DNA of 64,000 nucleotides. Origin: Anaerobacillus alkalilacustris (lineage in GTDB: Bacteria; Bacillota; Bacilli; Bacillales; Anaerobacillaceae). The position numbers and the translations under genes were made by a program. The DNA is taken from contig NZ_MLQR01000001.1 in assembly GCF_001866005.1 (NCBI RefSeq), positions 701,106-765,105 on the forward strand, in the 5' to 3' direction. How positions within the stretch are numbered: the stretch's first letter is position 1; each line of letters starts with the position of its first letter. This document shows, piece after piece, positions 10,705-22,804 of the stretch. The notes below the pieces were generated by a model that saw only the letters and a list, made by a program, of their open reading frames with translations, did not search any database and was not told the origin of the DNA.

Positions 10705-10884
10705 CTATTGCCTTTTATTAGCAAGCTTTTGTTCAGCAATCTCTACGGCGCGCTTGACCATATTTCCAGCATCACGCGAACGTATTCCACCCCAGCCTTC
10801 TTTTTGGACAACATCGTAAAAGCCAAGCTCTTTAGCTAGCTCTTCTTTAAATTGCTGAGACATAACTCCTCGCCTTCTGGCCAC
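10705..10884 (-). CDS. sspF: Alpha/beta-type small acid-soluble spore protein SspF
   Basis: The 59-residue product begins (M)[20 protein letters not shown] and contains [19 protein letters not shown], closely like B. subtilis SspF, a minor DNA-binding SASP made in the forespore. The start is the GTG at 10884 with AAAGGAG about 8 nt upstream. Its position between veg and ispE is the conserved one. Expression should depend on sigma G, but no box could be assigned with confidence. Confidence 0.95.
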   Translation of the reverse strand: MARRRGVMSQQFKEELAKELGFYDVVQKEGWGGIRSRDAGNMVKRAVEIAEQKLANKRQ

Positions 10885-10956
10885 ACAAACAACTCCTTTG
10901 TTGTAGAAATGTTACGACATTAATAGTATAACCTGCTGAGAACTAATTTTATCAAA

Positions 10957-11062
10957 ACAAAAAGAGGTATACTCACATGTCTAAATTTGGCACCTCCATT
11001 AAAAAGTATTTAATAAATACTTTTCTAGGGAGAAGTCAAACCTCATATGAGCATACCTCTTT
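10957..11062. repeat. Large inverted repeat between veg and sspF
   Basis: Arms of about 20 bp (AAAAGAGGTATACTCACATG and CATATGAGCATACCTCTTTT, 18 of 20 pairing) flank a 60-nt loop that itself contains AAAAGTATTTAATAAATACTTTT. Both outer ends carry A/T runs, so it could act as a bidirectional terminator for veg. Alternatively it is a small MITE-like insertion. Function is inference. Confidence 0.7.
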
Positions 11063-11074
11063 TCCAACTAGTAA

Positions 11075-11341
11075 CTATTCAACCTCTACAGCTGTAGGGC
11101 TTTCATCCTCACACACAGTTAATTGTACGGTCTCTGTTAAAACGTCTGTATAACTGTAAGACACTCTTTCGAAGGCGTTTTGCTCTTCATCTAGCTTAAT
11201 AATAAATACAGACGGGTATGTTTCTTCAAGTAAACCAGAACGTTCAACAGTCTTTCTGCGGCCACCATTCGCTTTTATTGTAATCCTCTTTCCAATATTA
11301 GCGTCTAACGTTCGCTTAATATCAACTAACGTTTTTCCCAT
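11075..11341 (-). CDS. veg: Veg protein (biofilm/spore outgrowth regulator)
   Basis: The 88-residue protein starts [20 protein letters not shown] and contains [21 protein letters not shown], the conserved Veg core with an SH3-like fold. In B. subtilis Veg stimulates biofilm genes and is very highly transcribed. The ATG at 11341 was chosen over an upstream in-frame GTG because it matches family N-termini and keeps GAGGTG 9 nt away. Tandem consensus promoters lie just upstream. Confidence 0.95.
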   Translation of the reverse strand: MGKTLVDIKRTLDANIGKRITIKANGGRRKTVERSGLLEETYPSVFIIKLDEEQNAFERVSYSYTDVLTETVQLTVCEDESPTAVEVE

Positions 11342-11366
11342 TATTGAAACCACCTCACTTAGTTAA

Positions 11367-11395
11367 AGTGTAACATAATCGAGCAATAATGTCAA
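11367..11395 (-). promoter_or_regulatory. veg sigma-A promoter P1
   Basis: On the minus strand TTGACA (11395-11390), a 17-bp spacer and TACACT (11372-11367) form a near-consensus promoter with an AT-rich upstream region. It matches the known strong veg promoter of B. subtilis in position and quality. Confidence 0.9.
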
Positions 11396-11406
11396 ACAAA
11401 ATTAAA

Positions 11407-11436
11407 ATTATAGCAAGGAAATGAATCGATTGTCAA
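11407..11436 (-). promoter_or_regulatory. veg upstream promoter P2
   Basis: A second minus-strand promoter, TTGACA (11436-11431), 18 bp, TATAAT (11412-11407), lies about 40 bp upstream of P1. An A-tract further upstream could serve as an UP element. Confidence 0.75.
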
Positions 11437-11570
11437 TACTATTTTTTCAACTTTTTTTGACTAAATATCACAAATTTTAGTATGGCTTATATTTTAGATA
11501 TTATGTAAATTAATTTTTATGCACTATGAATTCCTATAACTCAGTCTTTTTTTACTACTACAGAAATTAA

Positions 11571-11600
11571 ACAGGAGCAATGCCGCTCCTGCTTTTTGTC
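11571..11600. terminator. Hairpin after yabG
   Basis: CAGGAGCAATGCCGCTCCTG forms a compact stem-loop. A T-run follows on the plus strand and TTTAATTT on the minus strand, so it may be the yabG terminator. Confidence 0.6.
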
Positions 11601-11625
11601 AATAAACGTAGAAAAAGAAAAGATT

Positions 11626-12522
11626 TTATTTCTTATCATTCTTTCTATCGTAATAAATTTCATCATCATTCTTGGTTGGCATTCCCCTTCTTAATAGCCC
11701 TCTTGTTTCAATACCACCTAAACCTTTTTCTCCGGTTAGTGTATTTCTTAACAATTCCCAGACACTTACACTATCCATAAACGACGTTAAACTAACTTTC
11801 GCTGCAATGTATACTGGATCTAAGGCATGAATGTTTATTCGGTCAGGAGAGCTTGCAAAATTAGCCCCAGCTCTTATTAAAGTTTCAAAGTAAGATTGAC
11901 AAGCGCCTGCAAAAATAACCAAATGATCAATATGCGGTTCAAATTTCCTAGCTTCCCTTACAGCTTCTGCGAAATATTTTGTATTTCTATAAGCTTTCAT
12001 CTCATTTTGATCACCTTTACTGCTCATGTATGCGTCATGACCAGTAACAACAAGGATATCCGGTCGGACCATTTCTAATAAAGAGGTAATTTGTAAAGGA
12101 ATCTCTCTTTCTTCCATATGGACACCATAAATAGGGACACCTAGTTTCTCATACAAATCTGTACACCTCTTCAAATATACAGGATCTCCATCAATGTGCA
12201 AAATCCTTCCAGGAAGTTCAAAATAGGAACTATTTGATCGGTATCCAGCCGTCATCACATATTCACTCTTTTGCCTTAACATACGACTATCTTGTCTAAA
12301 TAACCGATAGCAATTTTCTTGTTTCTTCTTTTCTTCTTCATGTCTCAATTTTCTATCTTGTTCATTGACTAAAACTAGGTCATTTATTGGAGCGTCTGCA
12401 ATGAGTCTCATCTCTTCCCCTACAATTGTGACAGTTTTGTCATTATCTATTTGATAAATTCGGAATAATATATCATAATCATATGATTTTCTCAAAACAA
12501 AATCGCCGACTTTGAATTTCAT
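11626..12522 (-). CDS. yabG: Sporulation-specific protease YabG
   Basis: YabG is a cysteine protease (peptidase family U57) that processes spore coat proteins in the mother cell and assists coat cross-linking. The 298-residue product carries VVTGHDAYM (the conserved His, near residue 172) and FAGACQSYFE (the conserved Cys, near 218). The N-terminal MKFKVGDFVLRKSYDYDILFRI is an SH3-like segment typical of the family. The ATG at 12522 has GGAGGTG 5-6 nt upstream. It sits between rsmA and veg as in B. subtilis. Confidence 0.95.
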   Translation of the reverse strand: MKFKVGDFVLRKSYDYDILFRIYQIDNDKTVTIVGEEMRLIADAPINDLVLVNEQDRKLRHEEEKKKQENCYRLFRQDSRMLRQKSEYVMTAGYRSNSSYFELPGRILHIDGDPVYLKRCTDLYEKLGVPIYGVHMEEREIPLQITSLLEMVRPDILVVTGHDAYMSSKGDQNEMKAYRNTKYFAEAVREARKFEPHIDHLVIFAGACQSYFETLIRAGANFASSPDRINIHALDPVYIAAKVSLTSFMDSVSVWELLRNTLTGEKGLGGIETRGLLRRGMPTKNDDEIYYDRKNDKK

Positions 12523-12740
12523 AGCACACCTCCTCATCTACAGCCTATGAGAGAAGGTGTAAAACAGTGCGGACACTTAATGAATTTCATAATCCATCAT
12601 TATCGCCACTAAGATACTATATCTAGTTTGCGGTTAGTAGTTTTTACGACTTTAATCATAAGAACTTCTCTCCACCAAAATATTAAAGTACTTTTTTAAA
12701 CCAAAGAGATTTGTCCTAAATTCACAACAGTTAAAAAAGC

Positions 12741-13005
12741 ACAAGAAAAGCGCAAGCGCCTTGGTGGCGAGCAGCTGCTACTTTGCCACTCCATTTGCTC
12801 AGGAGCAATTGTTTTCCGTGCGACGAGTAATCGCAGGAGCAATTGTTTTCCGTGCGACGAGTAATCGCAGGAGCAAAGTAGCATGAAGCATCATCAAAGA
12901 AGCAATCCAGGAAGTCAGTGAAGTCAGAAACTTGACTAAAGTGACCGAGTTCGTAGGCTGCTTGCGTTAGACAGTTTCCAAGTTAGAAATTTATAAATTC
13001 TGATA
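12741..13005 (-). repeat. Dispersed repeat, copy R3
   Basis: At about 265 bp this is one of the longest copies. In gene sense it starts TTATCAGAATTTATAAATTT right after the rsmA terminator and ends GGCGCTTGCGCTTTTCTTGT. It shares a nearly identical stretch (12869-12945) with R6, and it contains a 34-bp tandem duplication. Confidence 0.85.
12801..12868. repeat. 34-bp direct tandem duplication inside R3
   Basis: A 34-bp unit starting AGGAGCAATTGTTTTCCGTG occurs twice without gap (12801-12834 and 12835-12868). A third partial copy, AGGAGCAA, follows. Each unit contains the palindrome CAATTG. Confidence 0.9.
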
Positions 13006-13008
13006 AGC

Positions 13009-13040
13009 AAAAAAACGTACAGACTCTGTACGTTTTTTGC
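13009..13040 (-). terminator. Intrinsic terminator of rnmV-rsmA
   Basis: AAAAACGTACAGACTCTGTACGTTTTTTGC forms a strong symmetric stem-loop with T-runs in both directions. It lies 60 bp past the rsmA stop and directly before repeat R3. Confidence 0.85.
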
Positions 13041-13097
13041 TTATCATTTAAAAATTCTTGTTTATTAATACTGAAACTTTATCCAATATTTACAACT

Positions 13098-14526
<1,429 letters not shown>

Positions 14527-14770
14527 ATAGCCTCCATTTTCCATTTTCTTAATAAGTGAATTTCATAACGCAATAATCGAGTCACATAAAGCTATATCTA
14601 GTTAAGAACACACTAACTTAAATGAATACTATCTTACAGACATAAACCTCCATTACGAAATCATTAATGCATCACTTTAAAACACTTCAAAAAAATTTCG
14701 CGTTTCTCTCTTATTAGTGAAACTAATTCATAGTATATAGCGTCTATATATACGATACAAGAAAGGTCAT

Positions 14771-14802
14771 AAAGAAAGAGGATGACTTATAGTCACCCCC
14801 CC
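14771..14802 (-). terminator. Probable terminator of yabE
   Basis: In minus sense GGTGACT ATA AGTCATCC is followed by TCTTTCTTT. It is a short stem but well placed just after the yabE stop. Confidence 0.6.
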
Positions 14803-14813
14803 TAATGCGAAAT

Positions 14814-16043
14814 CTAATTATTTACTACTCTTACTTGTACGTTTCGACGACCCCAATTTATGGCAGAGTTTTTGCTAGACATAAAAATATCAATTTTCCG
14901 TCCAACTATAGCACCACCTGTGTCAGCCGCTTTATATCGACCTAATAACCTTCCGTTATGTTTTATTTCAACAACTGACCCTAACGGAATTACACTCGGA
15001 TCAACAGCAACTACGTTACTATTAGGATTGGCTTTTAAGTTTACCCCTGTACTAGTAATTCCTGAACAACCCGCACAATTGGCAGTATACGCTGTCGACT
15101 GAAATGTAACCCAGTCTCCTTGTGACCCACTACTCGTACTAGTAGGACTGCTACTACGAGAAACAGATTGTGTCACTTGTTTTGTTCCGACTGCTACTAT
15201 TCGATCACGACTATCTTGAATTGTTTCAGTTTTTATCAATTCTCGTGAAACTTCTTTTCCATTTTCGATAATAACTTCATAATGTTTTGCAACTTTTCCT
15301 TTTTGACCACTTTGAACTTCACGCTCAGATCCTCTTGTAATCGAGTTGTCATTTCTCGTTACAGTGGCAAAGTTTATTGCTTCTTCCACAACATCGGTGA
15401 CCTTTTCTACTCTGATGACATTGATTTCGGTATTAGCTTTTACAATTTCTTCTTGCTCTGGCTCTACTCTATCAAGCTCTCCTAGAATGACCTGTTCTGC
15501 TTTTAAAAAATCAGCGACAGTTGTCGAAGTCGTCCATACTTCTGTTTCCTCACCGTCACTATTTAGCGTGACAGTAAAAGCGGACTCATAATTGATTTGC
15601 ATATCTTCAACAAGAGCTTTTTCTAGACTTGGCTCTACCCTATCATAACTGCCAATGTCTATATTTAATTCGTTAAACAAATCTTGTACCGTACTCGATG
15701 TGGTCCATATTGGTGTTTTTTCACCATTGTTTGTAAAATGGACTAGCACTGCGGGAATCCAAACAACATTGGCATCGTTTGTTAACTCAGTATCTAACGA
15801 CGGTTCAATGTAATCATGTTCCCCTACTAAAATTTCATTTTCCAACATTAGTTCATCTACAGTTTTGGCATGAGTTTTCAGAGATCTTTCTTCTCCGTCT
15901 ATTACTAGAGTAACAGTGCTTTTCGTAAACTCGTGTACCGAGAAACTGATAACACCAACCAGTAATATCATACTAACGATGGACATGATTAACCCTTTTC
16001 CAGATGTAGCAACGGAAAAAAGTTTTTTCATGTTTGCTGTCAT
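14814..16043 (-). CDS. yabE: Resuscitation-promoting-factor-like cell wall protein YabE (DUF348 x3, G5, 3D)
   Basis: This 409-residue secreted or membrane-anchored protein has an N-terminal transmembrane helix (residues about 18-38), three DUF348 repeats (about 43-85, 100-145 and 155-200), a G5 domain (about 213-290) and a C-terminal 3D domain (about 315-409). The 3D domain contains the Asp residues AADTGG and KIDIFM. Such proteins resemble actinobacterial Rpf and the lytic transglycosylase YocH, so a role in peptidoglycan remodelling at outgrowth is inferred. It lies between rnmV and tatD as in B. subtilis. Confidence 0.93.
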   Translation of the reverse strand: MTANMKKLFSVATSGKGLIMSIVSMILLVGVISFSVHEFTKSTVTLVIDGEERSLKTHAKTVDELMLENEILVGEHDYIEPSLDTELTNDANVVWIPAVLVHFTNNGEKTPIWTTSSTVQDLFNELNIDIGSYDRVEPSLEKALVEDMQINYESAFTVTLNSDGEETEVWTTSTTVADFLKAEQVILGELDRVEPEQEEIVKANTEINVIRVEKVTDVVEEAINFATVTRNDNSITRGSEREVQSGQKGKVAKHYEVIIENGKEVSRELIKTETIQDSRDRIVAVGTKQVTQSVSRSSSPTSTSSGSQGDWVTFQSTAYTANCAGCSGITSTGVNLKANPNSNVVAVDPSVIPLGSVVEIKHNGRLLGRYKAADTGGAIVGRKIDIFMSSKNSAINWGRRNVQVRVVNN

Positions 16044-16273
16044 GTTAAAAACTCCCCTCTCTACGGACCGAATTATATAGAGTTACAATATTATTGTCAA
16101 TGGCAATAAATCCCTCCCTTGATTGTCTTATGTTGAATTATCCATAAAAAAAGAAAAAAAAGGAACAAAAACCTTTCGACAAGACTAGCATATGTGCGGT
16201 CCCCTTCATGTAGAACAAAATAGAAGCTAGGTTTTGATAGACATAATTACGCATAAATTGATTAAATTCGATA

Positions 16274-17041
16274 TCACTTTATGGAAAAAACTCTCTTTGC
16301 ATTTTCAGTTGTCTTTTCGATAACTTCTTCATAAGTTATTTCTTTTAGTTCAGCAATTGCCTCTGCTACTAACGTAACATAACTTGGTTCATTTCTTTTT
16401 CCTCTAAAAGGGTGTGGAGCTAAATAAGGACAATCTGTTTCAATTAATAAACGTTCTAGGGGAATTTCCTTGGCTACTTCTTTCGGTCGTTTAGCATTCT
16501 TAAACGTAACAGGACCACCAAAGGAAATATAAAAATTCATATCAAGACACTGTTTGGCAATTTCTAAACTACTACCAAAGCAATGCATAATACCTCCAAC
16601 TTCATTAGCATTTTCTTCTTTTAAAATTTTTACAACGTCTTCGTGCGCATCCCTATTATGAATGATGATAGGAAGCCTCACTTTTTTTGCCAGATGAATT
16701 TGCTTACGAAATACTTCCTTTTGTACTTCTTTAGGAGATTTATCCCAATAATAATCGAGGCCCATTTCCCCTAATGCAACAACTTTCGGATGACTTGCTA
16801 ATTCTTCAAGCCAAATTAAATGATCATCTGTCATATCAATAGCATCGACTGGATGCCAACCAACTGCGGCGTAAATAAATTCATACTTTTCAGCAATTTC
16901 AAGCGCTCCCTTGATTGTCCTTTCATCAAAACCGACGACAACAATGTTCGATACACCTTGTTTTTGCGCCCTCTTAATTACTTCTTCAACATCTTCCTCA
17001 AACTGATCCGCATTTAAATGAGCATGCGTGTCGAATAACAT
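16274..17041 (-). CDS. tatD: TatD family metal-dependent hydrolase/DNase (YabD)
   Basis: The 255-residue TIM-barrel protein carries the metal-binding motifs DTHAHLN at the N-terminus, GEMGLDYY near residue 93, HNRDAH near 128, HCFG near 153 and ETDCPYLAP near 203. TatD enzymes are 3'-5' nucleases or phosphohydrolases. The ATG at 17041 has GTGGAGG upstream and matches family starts; the 31-codon in-frame extension upstream is spacer sequence. It is downstream of metG. Confidence 0.95.
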   Translation of the reverse strand: MLFDTHAHLNADQFEEDVEEVIKRAQKQGVSNIVVVGFDERTIKGALEIAEKYEFIYAAVGWHPVDAIDMTDDHLIWLEELASHPKVVALGEMGLDYYWDKSPKEVQKEVFRKQIHLAKKVRLPIIIHNRDAHEDVVKILKEENANEVGGIMHCFGSSLEIAKQCLDMNFYISFGGPVTFKNAKRPKEVAKEIPLERLLIETDCPYLAPHPFRGKRNEPSYVTLVAEAIAELKEITYEEVIEKTTENAKRVFSIK

Positions 17042-17069
17042 CGATAAATACCTCCACTTAATTAATAAA

Positions 17070-17150
17070 AATTGAAAATGTAGAATGCCGAATATTTCAG
17101 TTATACATAAAGTATCAGACCGGCAATTCAACATTCTACATTCTAAAAAT
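17070..17150. repeat. Inverted repeat between metG and tatD
   Basis: AATGTAGAATGCCGAA and the arm TTCAACATTCTACATT pair imperfectly around a 40-nt loop. The element could be a weak terminator or attenuator between metG and tatD. No T-tract makes it a clear intrinsic terminator. Confidence 0.55.
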
Positions 17151-17155
17151 TATAT

Positions 17156-19120
<1,965 letters not shown>

Positions 19121-19136
19121 CTAAAAAAATATAAAA

Positions 19137-19485
19137 AACCCCCGCCCTTATAAAGGGACGAGAGTTAGTTTTCTCACGTGTTACCACCCAATTTCCCTTG
19201 CTTCTTACGAAAACAAGGCTCAAAAAGTTACTACTTACTTAAGAAAAGTCCTGAATCGTTATTCTCACCATAAAAAGTTCTTTAACGACGACTAGCCACA
19301 ATAGTAACTATACTTTAATAACGCCAAGTATGCGTTGTCCCCTTATTGATTAACAACTCGAAGACAAATCCTCCAAGACCATTTTCAAAAGTTCACCCTA
19401 TACCAGTTTTCAGCTCCCCTGGCTCTCTGCATCGACTAAGAACTCAGTGTTCGCATGGATATGTTAGCGAAAGCATAGGTTCTTT
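19137..19485 (-). promoter_or_regulatory. T-box riboswitch leader of metG
   Basis: In minus sense the T-box sequence TGGGTGGTAACACG is followed by a terminator (CTCTCGTCCC TTTATA AGGGCGGG and T6) whose 5' arm overlaps the antiterminator. Further upstream a Stem I with GCAGAGAGCC and an AG-rich loop is visible, and GAAAATGG is a possible specifier (ATG, Met). The leader fits tRNA-Met-dependent antitermination of metG. The 5' boundary is approximate. Confidence 0.88.
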
Positions 19486-19890
19486 AAGTTTCCAAATAGG
19501 TCTTCCTTTTTACTTATCTTTTCAATGGAAGCGTATGAATTTTTTTGATTTTCTTTATGGTTCAAAAATACTACAGTTCCCCTGGCAAAAATATACCTAA
19601 ACAACTGTACCATTGTCAAGTTTACCCAAAAAAATAATAAAAAAACCCGCCTGCACAAAACAAAGTTTGTTGAATATGTCGAACTCATATCAGTCTTAGT
19701 AGTATTTTGTCGAAACAACAATAGATTATTGCTTAAAACCAATCAAAAAAATGTAAAAAATATATTTTTAATTTCTTTCAAAATTTTACTTTTAAACCAA
19801 AAGCATTTTGGGTAGAATATTGTTAAATCAATATTTTACCATGAGTCGAGATTAAAAAAATCTAGAAAACTTGTAAAAATTTGAATAAAT
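19486..19890. other. AT-rich spacer between the metG leader and the abrB promoter
   Basis: No gene is seen in this divergent spacer. It must carry the metG promoter on the minus strand. Short open frames on both strands have no ribosome-binding site or recognisable product. Confidence 0.5.
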
Positions 19891-19893
19891 TAA

Positions 19894-19922
19894 TTGACTT
19901 CTTTTGGAAACACTGGTATTCT
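19894..19922 (+). promoter_or_regulatory. abrB sigma-A promoter
   Basis: TTGACT, a 17-bp spacer and TATTCT lie 76 bp upstream of the abrB start on the plus strand. Confidence 0.75.
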
Positions 19923-19939
19923 TAGTTTGCAGAGAAAAA

Positions 19940-19956
19940 TGTCGAATTTTGAAGAA
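19940..19956 (+). promoter_or_regulatory. Spo0A box(es) in the abrB leader
   Basis: TGTCGAA at 19940-19946 is an exact 0A box just downstream of the promoter, followed by the near-match TGAAGAA at 19950-19956. In B. subtilis Spo0A-P represses abrB from tandem boxes at the same place. Confidence 0.75.
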
Positions 19957-19997
19957 TCAGTCGATAAATAAAAGAAAATTTTTTAGGAGGTAAATTT

Positions 19998-20285
19998 ATG
20001 AAATCTACAGGAATTGTTCGTAAAGTTGATGAGTTAGGTCGTGTGGTTATTCCAATCGAACTTCGCCGTACACTTGATATTGCAGAAAAGGATGCTTTAG
20101 AAATCTATGTTGACAGTGATAAAATCATTTTAAAGAAATATAAACCAAATATGACTTGCCAAGTAACTGGTGAAGTTAATGACGAGAATCTATCACTTGC
20201 TGGTGGAAAAATTATCTTAAGTCCAAATGGTGCAAAGGAAATTATTGCAGAGCTTCAGAACTACGTTGCTAATACAAATAAATAA
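19998..20285 (+). CDS. abrB: Transition-state regulator AbrB
   Basis: The 95-residue protein has an N-terminal swapped-hairpin DNA-binding domain (MKSTGIVRKVDELGRVVIPIE) with the conserved Arg residues, and a C-terminal multimerisation segment. AbrB represses many post-exponential genes and is itself shut off by Spo0A-P. It has a TTTAGGAGG site. It is one of the few plus-strand genes in this half of the window, divergent from metG, exactly as in B. subtilis. Promoter and Spo0A box are visible upstream. Confidence 0.96.
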   Translation: MKSTGIVRKVDELGRVVIPIELRRTLDIAEKDALEIYVDSDKIILKKYKPNMTCQVTGEVNDENLSLAGGKIILSPNGAKEIIAELQNYVANTNK

Positions 20286-20436
20286 CCTTTGAAGAAAGCG
20301 CTTTATATTTCATTATATCATAATATTTTCGGATAGTAAGTGATTGTACTAGCCAGATCGAAGAAATTGAACTCATATCAGAAAAAAATATAGAGCGTTT
20401 ATTCATCACCACGTCAGTGGATCAAACGACATATAC

Positions 20437-20469
20437 CAAAAAGGCTAACGATTGTCAGCCTTTTTTTCT
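20437..20469. terminator. Bidirectional terminator between abrB and rsmI
   Basis: AAAAAGGCT and AGCCTTTTTTT form a stem with A/T runs on both sides, which can end both convergent genes. Confidence 0.85.
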
Positions 20470-20486
20470 TTGAAAAATCATCTATC

Positions 20487-21353
20487 TTATTTATGATATA
20501 ATTGATAAACTTCTCTTTTTTGTAATCCACGATCTTTTGCAACTTGCTTTATTGCTTCTTTAGAAGAAAGCTTTAATGCAATATAATGATCAATATGTTG
20601 AATAATAGTAAGCTCCGACCACCACTCAATTTCATTTTCTTTAAATTCTTCAACAGAACCTTCTACAACTAAACAGTATTCTCCTCTTGGATCTTCCTGT
20701 TCATAATATTCAATGACTTCACTTATTTGTCCTCGAAGAAATTCCTCGAATTTTTTTGTAAGCTCACGACACACTGATATCTTCCTATCACCAAATTGGT
20801 CCAATAGTATTTGTAACGTTTCTTTCAAACGGTGAGGAGATTCATAAAAGATAATCGGACTTTTTACCATTGCAATTGCCTCAAGCTGTTTCTTTTTCTC
20901 TTTTTTTTGTCTATGTAAAAAACCATAAAAGAAAAAACATTCTGTTGGTAATCCTGAGGCTACTAGTGCTGGCAATGCCGCATTTGCACCTGGTAATGGT
21001 ATAACTGCTATTTCTTCTTCTATACAACTGGCAACTAGCTCATAACCAGGGTCAGAAATTGCCGGCATCCCTGCATCACTAACTAACGCCACTTTTTTTC
21101 CTGTTCTTATTTCTTCTAATAATTTATTCCCACTCGATTCCTTATTGTGCTCATGGTAACTAACTAATTTTGTTGAAATTTCAAAGTGGTTACATAACTT
21201 TTTGGTTTGTCTTGTATCCTCAGCGGCTATTACATCGACTTCCTTTAAAATAGTCAATGCCCGGTACGTTATATCTTCTAAATTTCCAATAGGCGTAGGA
21301 ACTAAGTATAGTGCACCTTCTTCAATATTACGGAAACTCTGTTGAATCCACAT
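20487..21353 (-). CDS. rsmI: 16S rRNA (cytidine1402-2'-O)-methyltransferase
   Basis: RsmI methylates the 2'-O of C1402 in the 30S decoding centre. The 288-residue protein shows YLVPTPIGNLEDITYRA near the N-terminus, AEDTRQTKKL near residue 48, and the SAM-binding ALVSDAGMPAISDPG near 88. The ATG at 21353 lies about 11 nt after AAGGAGGG. It is convergent with abrB. The GIY-YIG gene yazA that lies next to it in B. subtilis is missing here. Confidence 0.95.
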   Translation of the reverse strand: MWIQQSFRNIEEGALYLVPTPIGNLEDITYRALTILKEVDVIAAEDTRQTKKLCNHFEISTKLVSYHEHNKESSGNKLLEEIRTGKKVALVSDAGMPAISDPGYELVASCIEEEIAVIPLPGANAALPALVASGLPTECFFFYGFLHRQKKEKKKQLEAIAMVKSPIIFYESPHRLKETLQILLDQFGDRKISVCRELTKKFEEFLRGQISEVIEYYEQEDPRGEYCLVVEGSVEEFKENEIEWWSELTIIQHIDHYIALKLSSKEAIKQVAKDRGLQKREVYQLYHK

Positions 21354-21519
21354 TATTCATGCAGCCCTCCTTTTTAATTAACCGTTCCTTCTTTTTGCCT
21401 CGTTAAATTCTTTATCGAATATTCAACTTGTTACGCTTCTTCTTTCGATTCTAACCCTTTTTTTATAAACAAGGCTTAAAAAAATTCGGAAATTATGTGT
21501 AGCAACTTATTTACTTATA

Positions 21520-22257
21520 TTAACCGAAGTAAATCTCCTTAAAATGTTCTGTATATGTACCGTCATTATTATAAACAATGATGGGCTCTAATATCTTTAC
21601 TCCTGAATTACCATTCTTTATCCCTTCAATAAGTAGAATATTTGCTTCTTTTCCTTTTTTGGGATGAATAAACTGAATACGTTTTGGTTCGATTTGATAT
21701 TTTTGCATCAAAGAAATGATATCTATTAAACGTTCGGGCCGATGAACGAGTGCCACTTTTCCTTTTTGTTTTACAAGATCACTACTTATCCGAATAACAT
21801 CTTCTAGGCTACAATATATTTCGTGTCTGGCAATAGCAAAGTGTTTATTTTCATTCCACTCTTTTTCAGTCACTGTTTTAAAATATGGTGGATTACAAGT
21901 TACTACATCGAATTGGCCTTTTTCAAGTTTAGGTACCACATTTTTAATATCGTCATGAAAAAAATGTACTTGATCTTCTAAGTTATTTAGCTTAACATTT
22001 CGCAAAGCCATATCGTATAGGCGATCTTGAATTTCAATTCCTACAATTATTGCTTTAGATCTTTCGCTTAATAGTAATGGAATAACTCCATTCCCACTAC
22101 ACAAATCAACAACTTTTCCTTTTTGAATTGGTAAATAGCAGAATTTTGATAGTAGGACTGCATCCATAGAAAAGGAAAATACAGTGGGACTTTGAATAAT
22201 TTTTAATTTTTGGTTTGGTAAGTAATCGATACGTTCATCATGCTCTATTTTAACCAT
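21520..22257 (-). CDS. trmN6: tRNA1(Val) (adenine37-N6)-methyltransferase-like protein (YabB)
   Basis: This 245-residue SAM-dependent methyltransferase has motif [16 protein letters not shown] near residues 49-63 and the N6-adenine catalytic motif CNPPYFK near 122-128. The E. coli homologue YfiC methylates A37 of tRNA-Val; the precise substrate in bacilli is less certain. It follows yabA with a spacer of about 185 bp that contains the yabA terminator. Confidence 0.9.
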   Translation of the reverse strand: MVKIEHDERIDYLPNQKLKIIQSPTVFSFSMDAVLLSKFCYLPIQKGKVVDLCSGNGVIPLLLSERSKAIIVGIEIQDRLYDMALRNVKLNNLEDQVHFFHDDIKNVVPKLEKGQFDVVTCNPPYFKTVTEKEWNENKHFAIARHEIYCSLEDVIRISSDLVKQKGKVALVHRPERLIDIISLMQKYQIEPKRIQFIHPKKGKEANILLIEGIKNGNSGVKILEPIIVYNNDGTYTEHFKEIYFG

Positions 22258-22403
22258 AATAGGATCCTCTCATTTATAACTTCCTTTAGTTTGTAGATGG
22301 TAAAAAATCTAATTTTCTAACATCTACAAGTTTCTTACGTCTAGATTATACTTTATTTTTCATATGAGAAAAAGCTAGTGATTTTGAAAGGAGTTTCTAC
22401 TCA

Positions 22404-22437
22404 TAAAAAAAGAGACAGACTTTAAAGTCCATCTCTA
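22404..22437 (-). terminator. Terminator of yabA
   Basis: In minus sense AGAGATGGACT TTAA AGTCTGTCTCT is followed by TTTTTTT. It separates the tmk-yabA block from trmN6. Confidence 0.85.
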
Positions 22438-22443
22438 TGCACA

Positions 22444-22797
22444 TTACTTTTTATTTAAGAACGACAAACAGAAGAGACAGTCTCCTTCTTTACGAATACT
22501 TCCGTAATGAAGATTACAAATGTGAAATCCTTCTTGATAAAGTCGAGCTAGATTATCATATCCTTCACCTATATCGACCTTTTCATTTTTTTCTTTTACT
22601 TCTTTTAGTTGCTTTTTTGGTTTCTGTTCCGTTTTTACTTCAATCCGAGAACGTAGATGGTCGTTTTCAATCTTAAGATGCTGATTTTCTTCTAAAAGGA
22701 GTGCTAAATGTTCTTTCAACTCTCCTAGTTCACGGTAAAGGCCACCTATCTTTTCTTCCATAAGACTTACTCGCGAAAAGACCTCTTTTTTATCCAC
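22444..22797 (-). CDS. yabA: Replication initiation control protein YabA
   Basis: YabA binds DnaA and DnaN and limits re-initiation. The GTG at 22797 gives 117 residues beginning (M)[17 protein letters not shown], as in B. subtilis. An N-terminal coiled coil (residues about 5-55) is followed by a basic/acidic linker and a C-terminal zinc-binding region with C and H ligands in [19 protein letters not shown]. It starts 7 bp after ricT ends, in the holB-ricT-yabA operon. Confidence 0.95.
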   Translation of the reverse strand: MDKKEVFSRVSLMEEKIGGLYRELGELKEHLALLLEENQHLKIENDHLRSRIEVKTEQKPKKQLKEVKEKNEKVDIGEGYDNLARLYQEGFHICNLHYGSIRKEGDCLFCLSFLNKK

Positions 22798-22804
22798 GTT
22801 AGCT

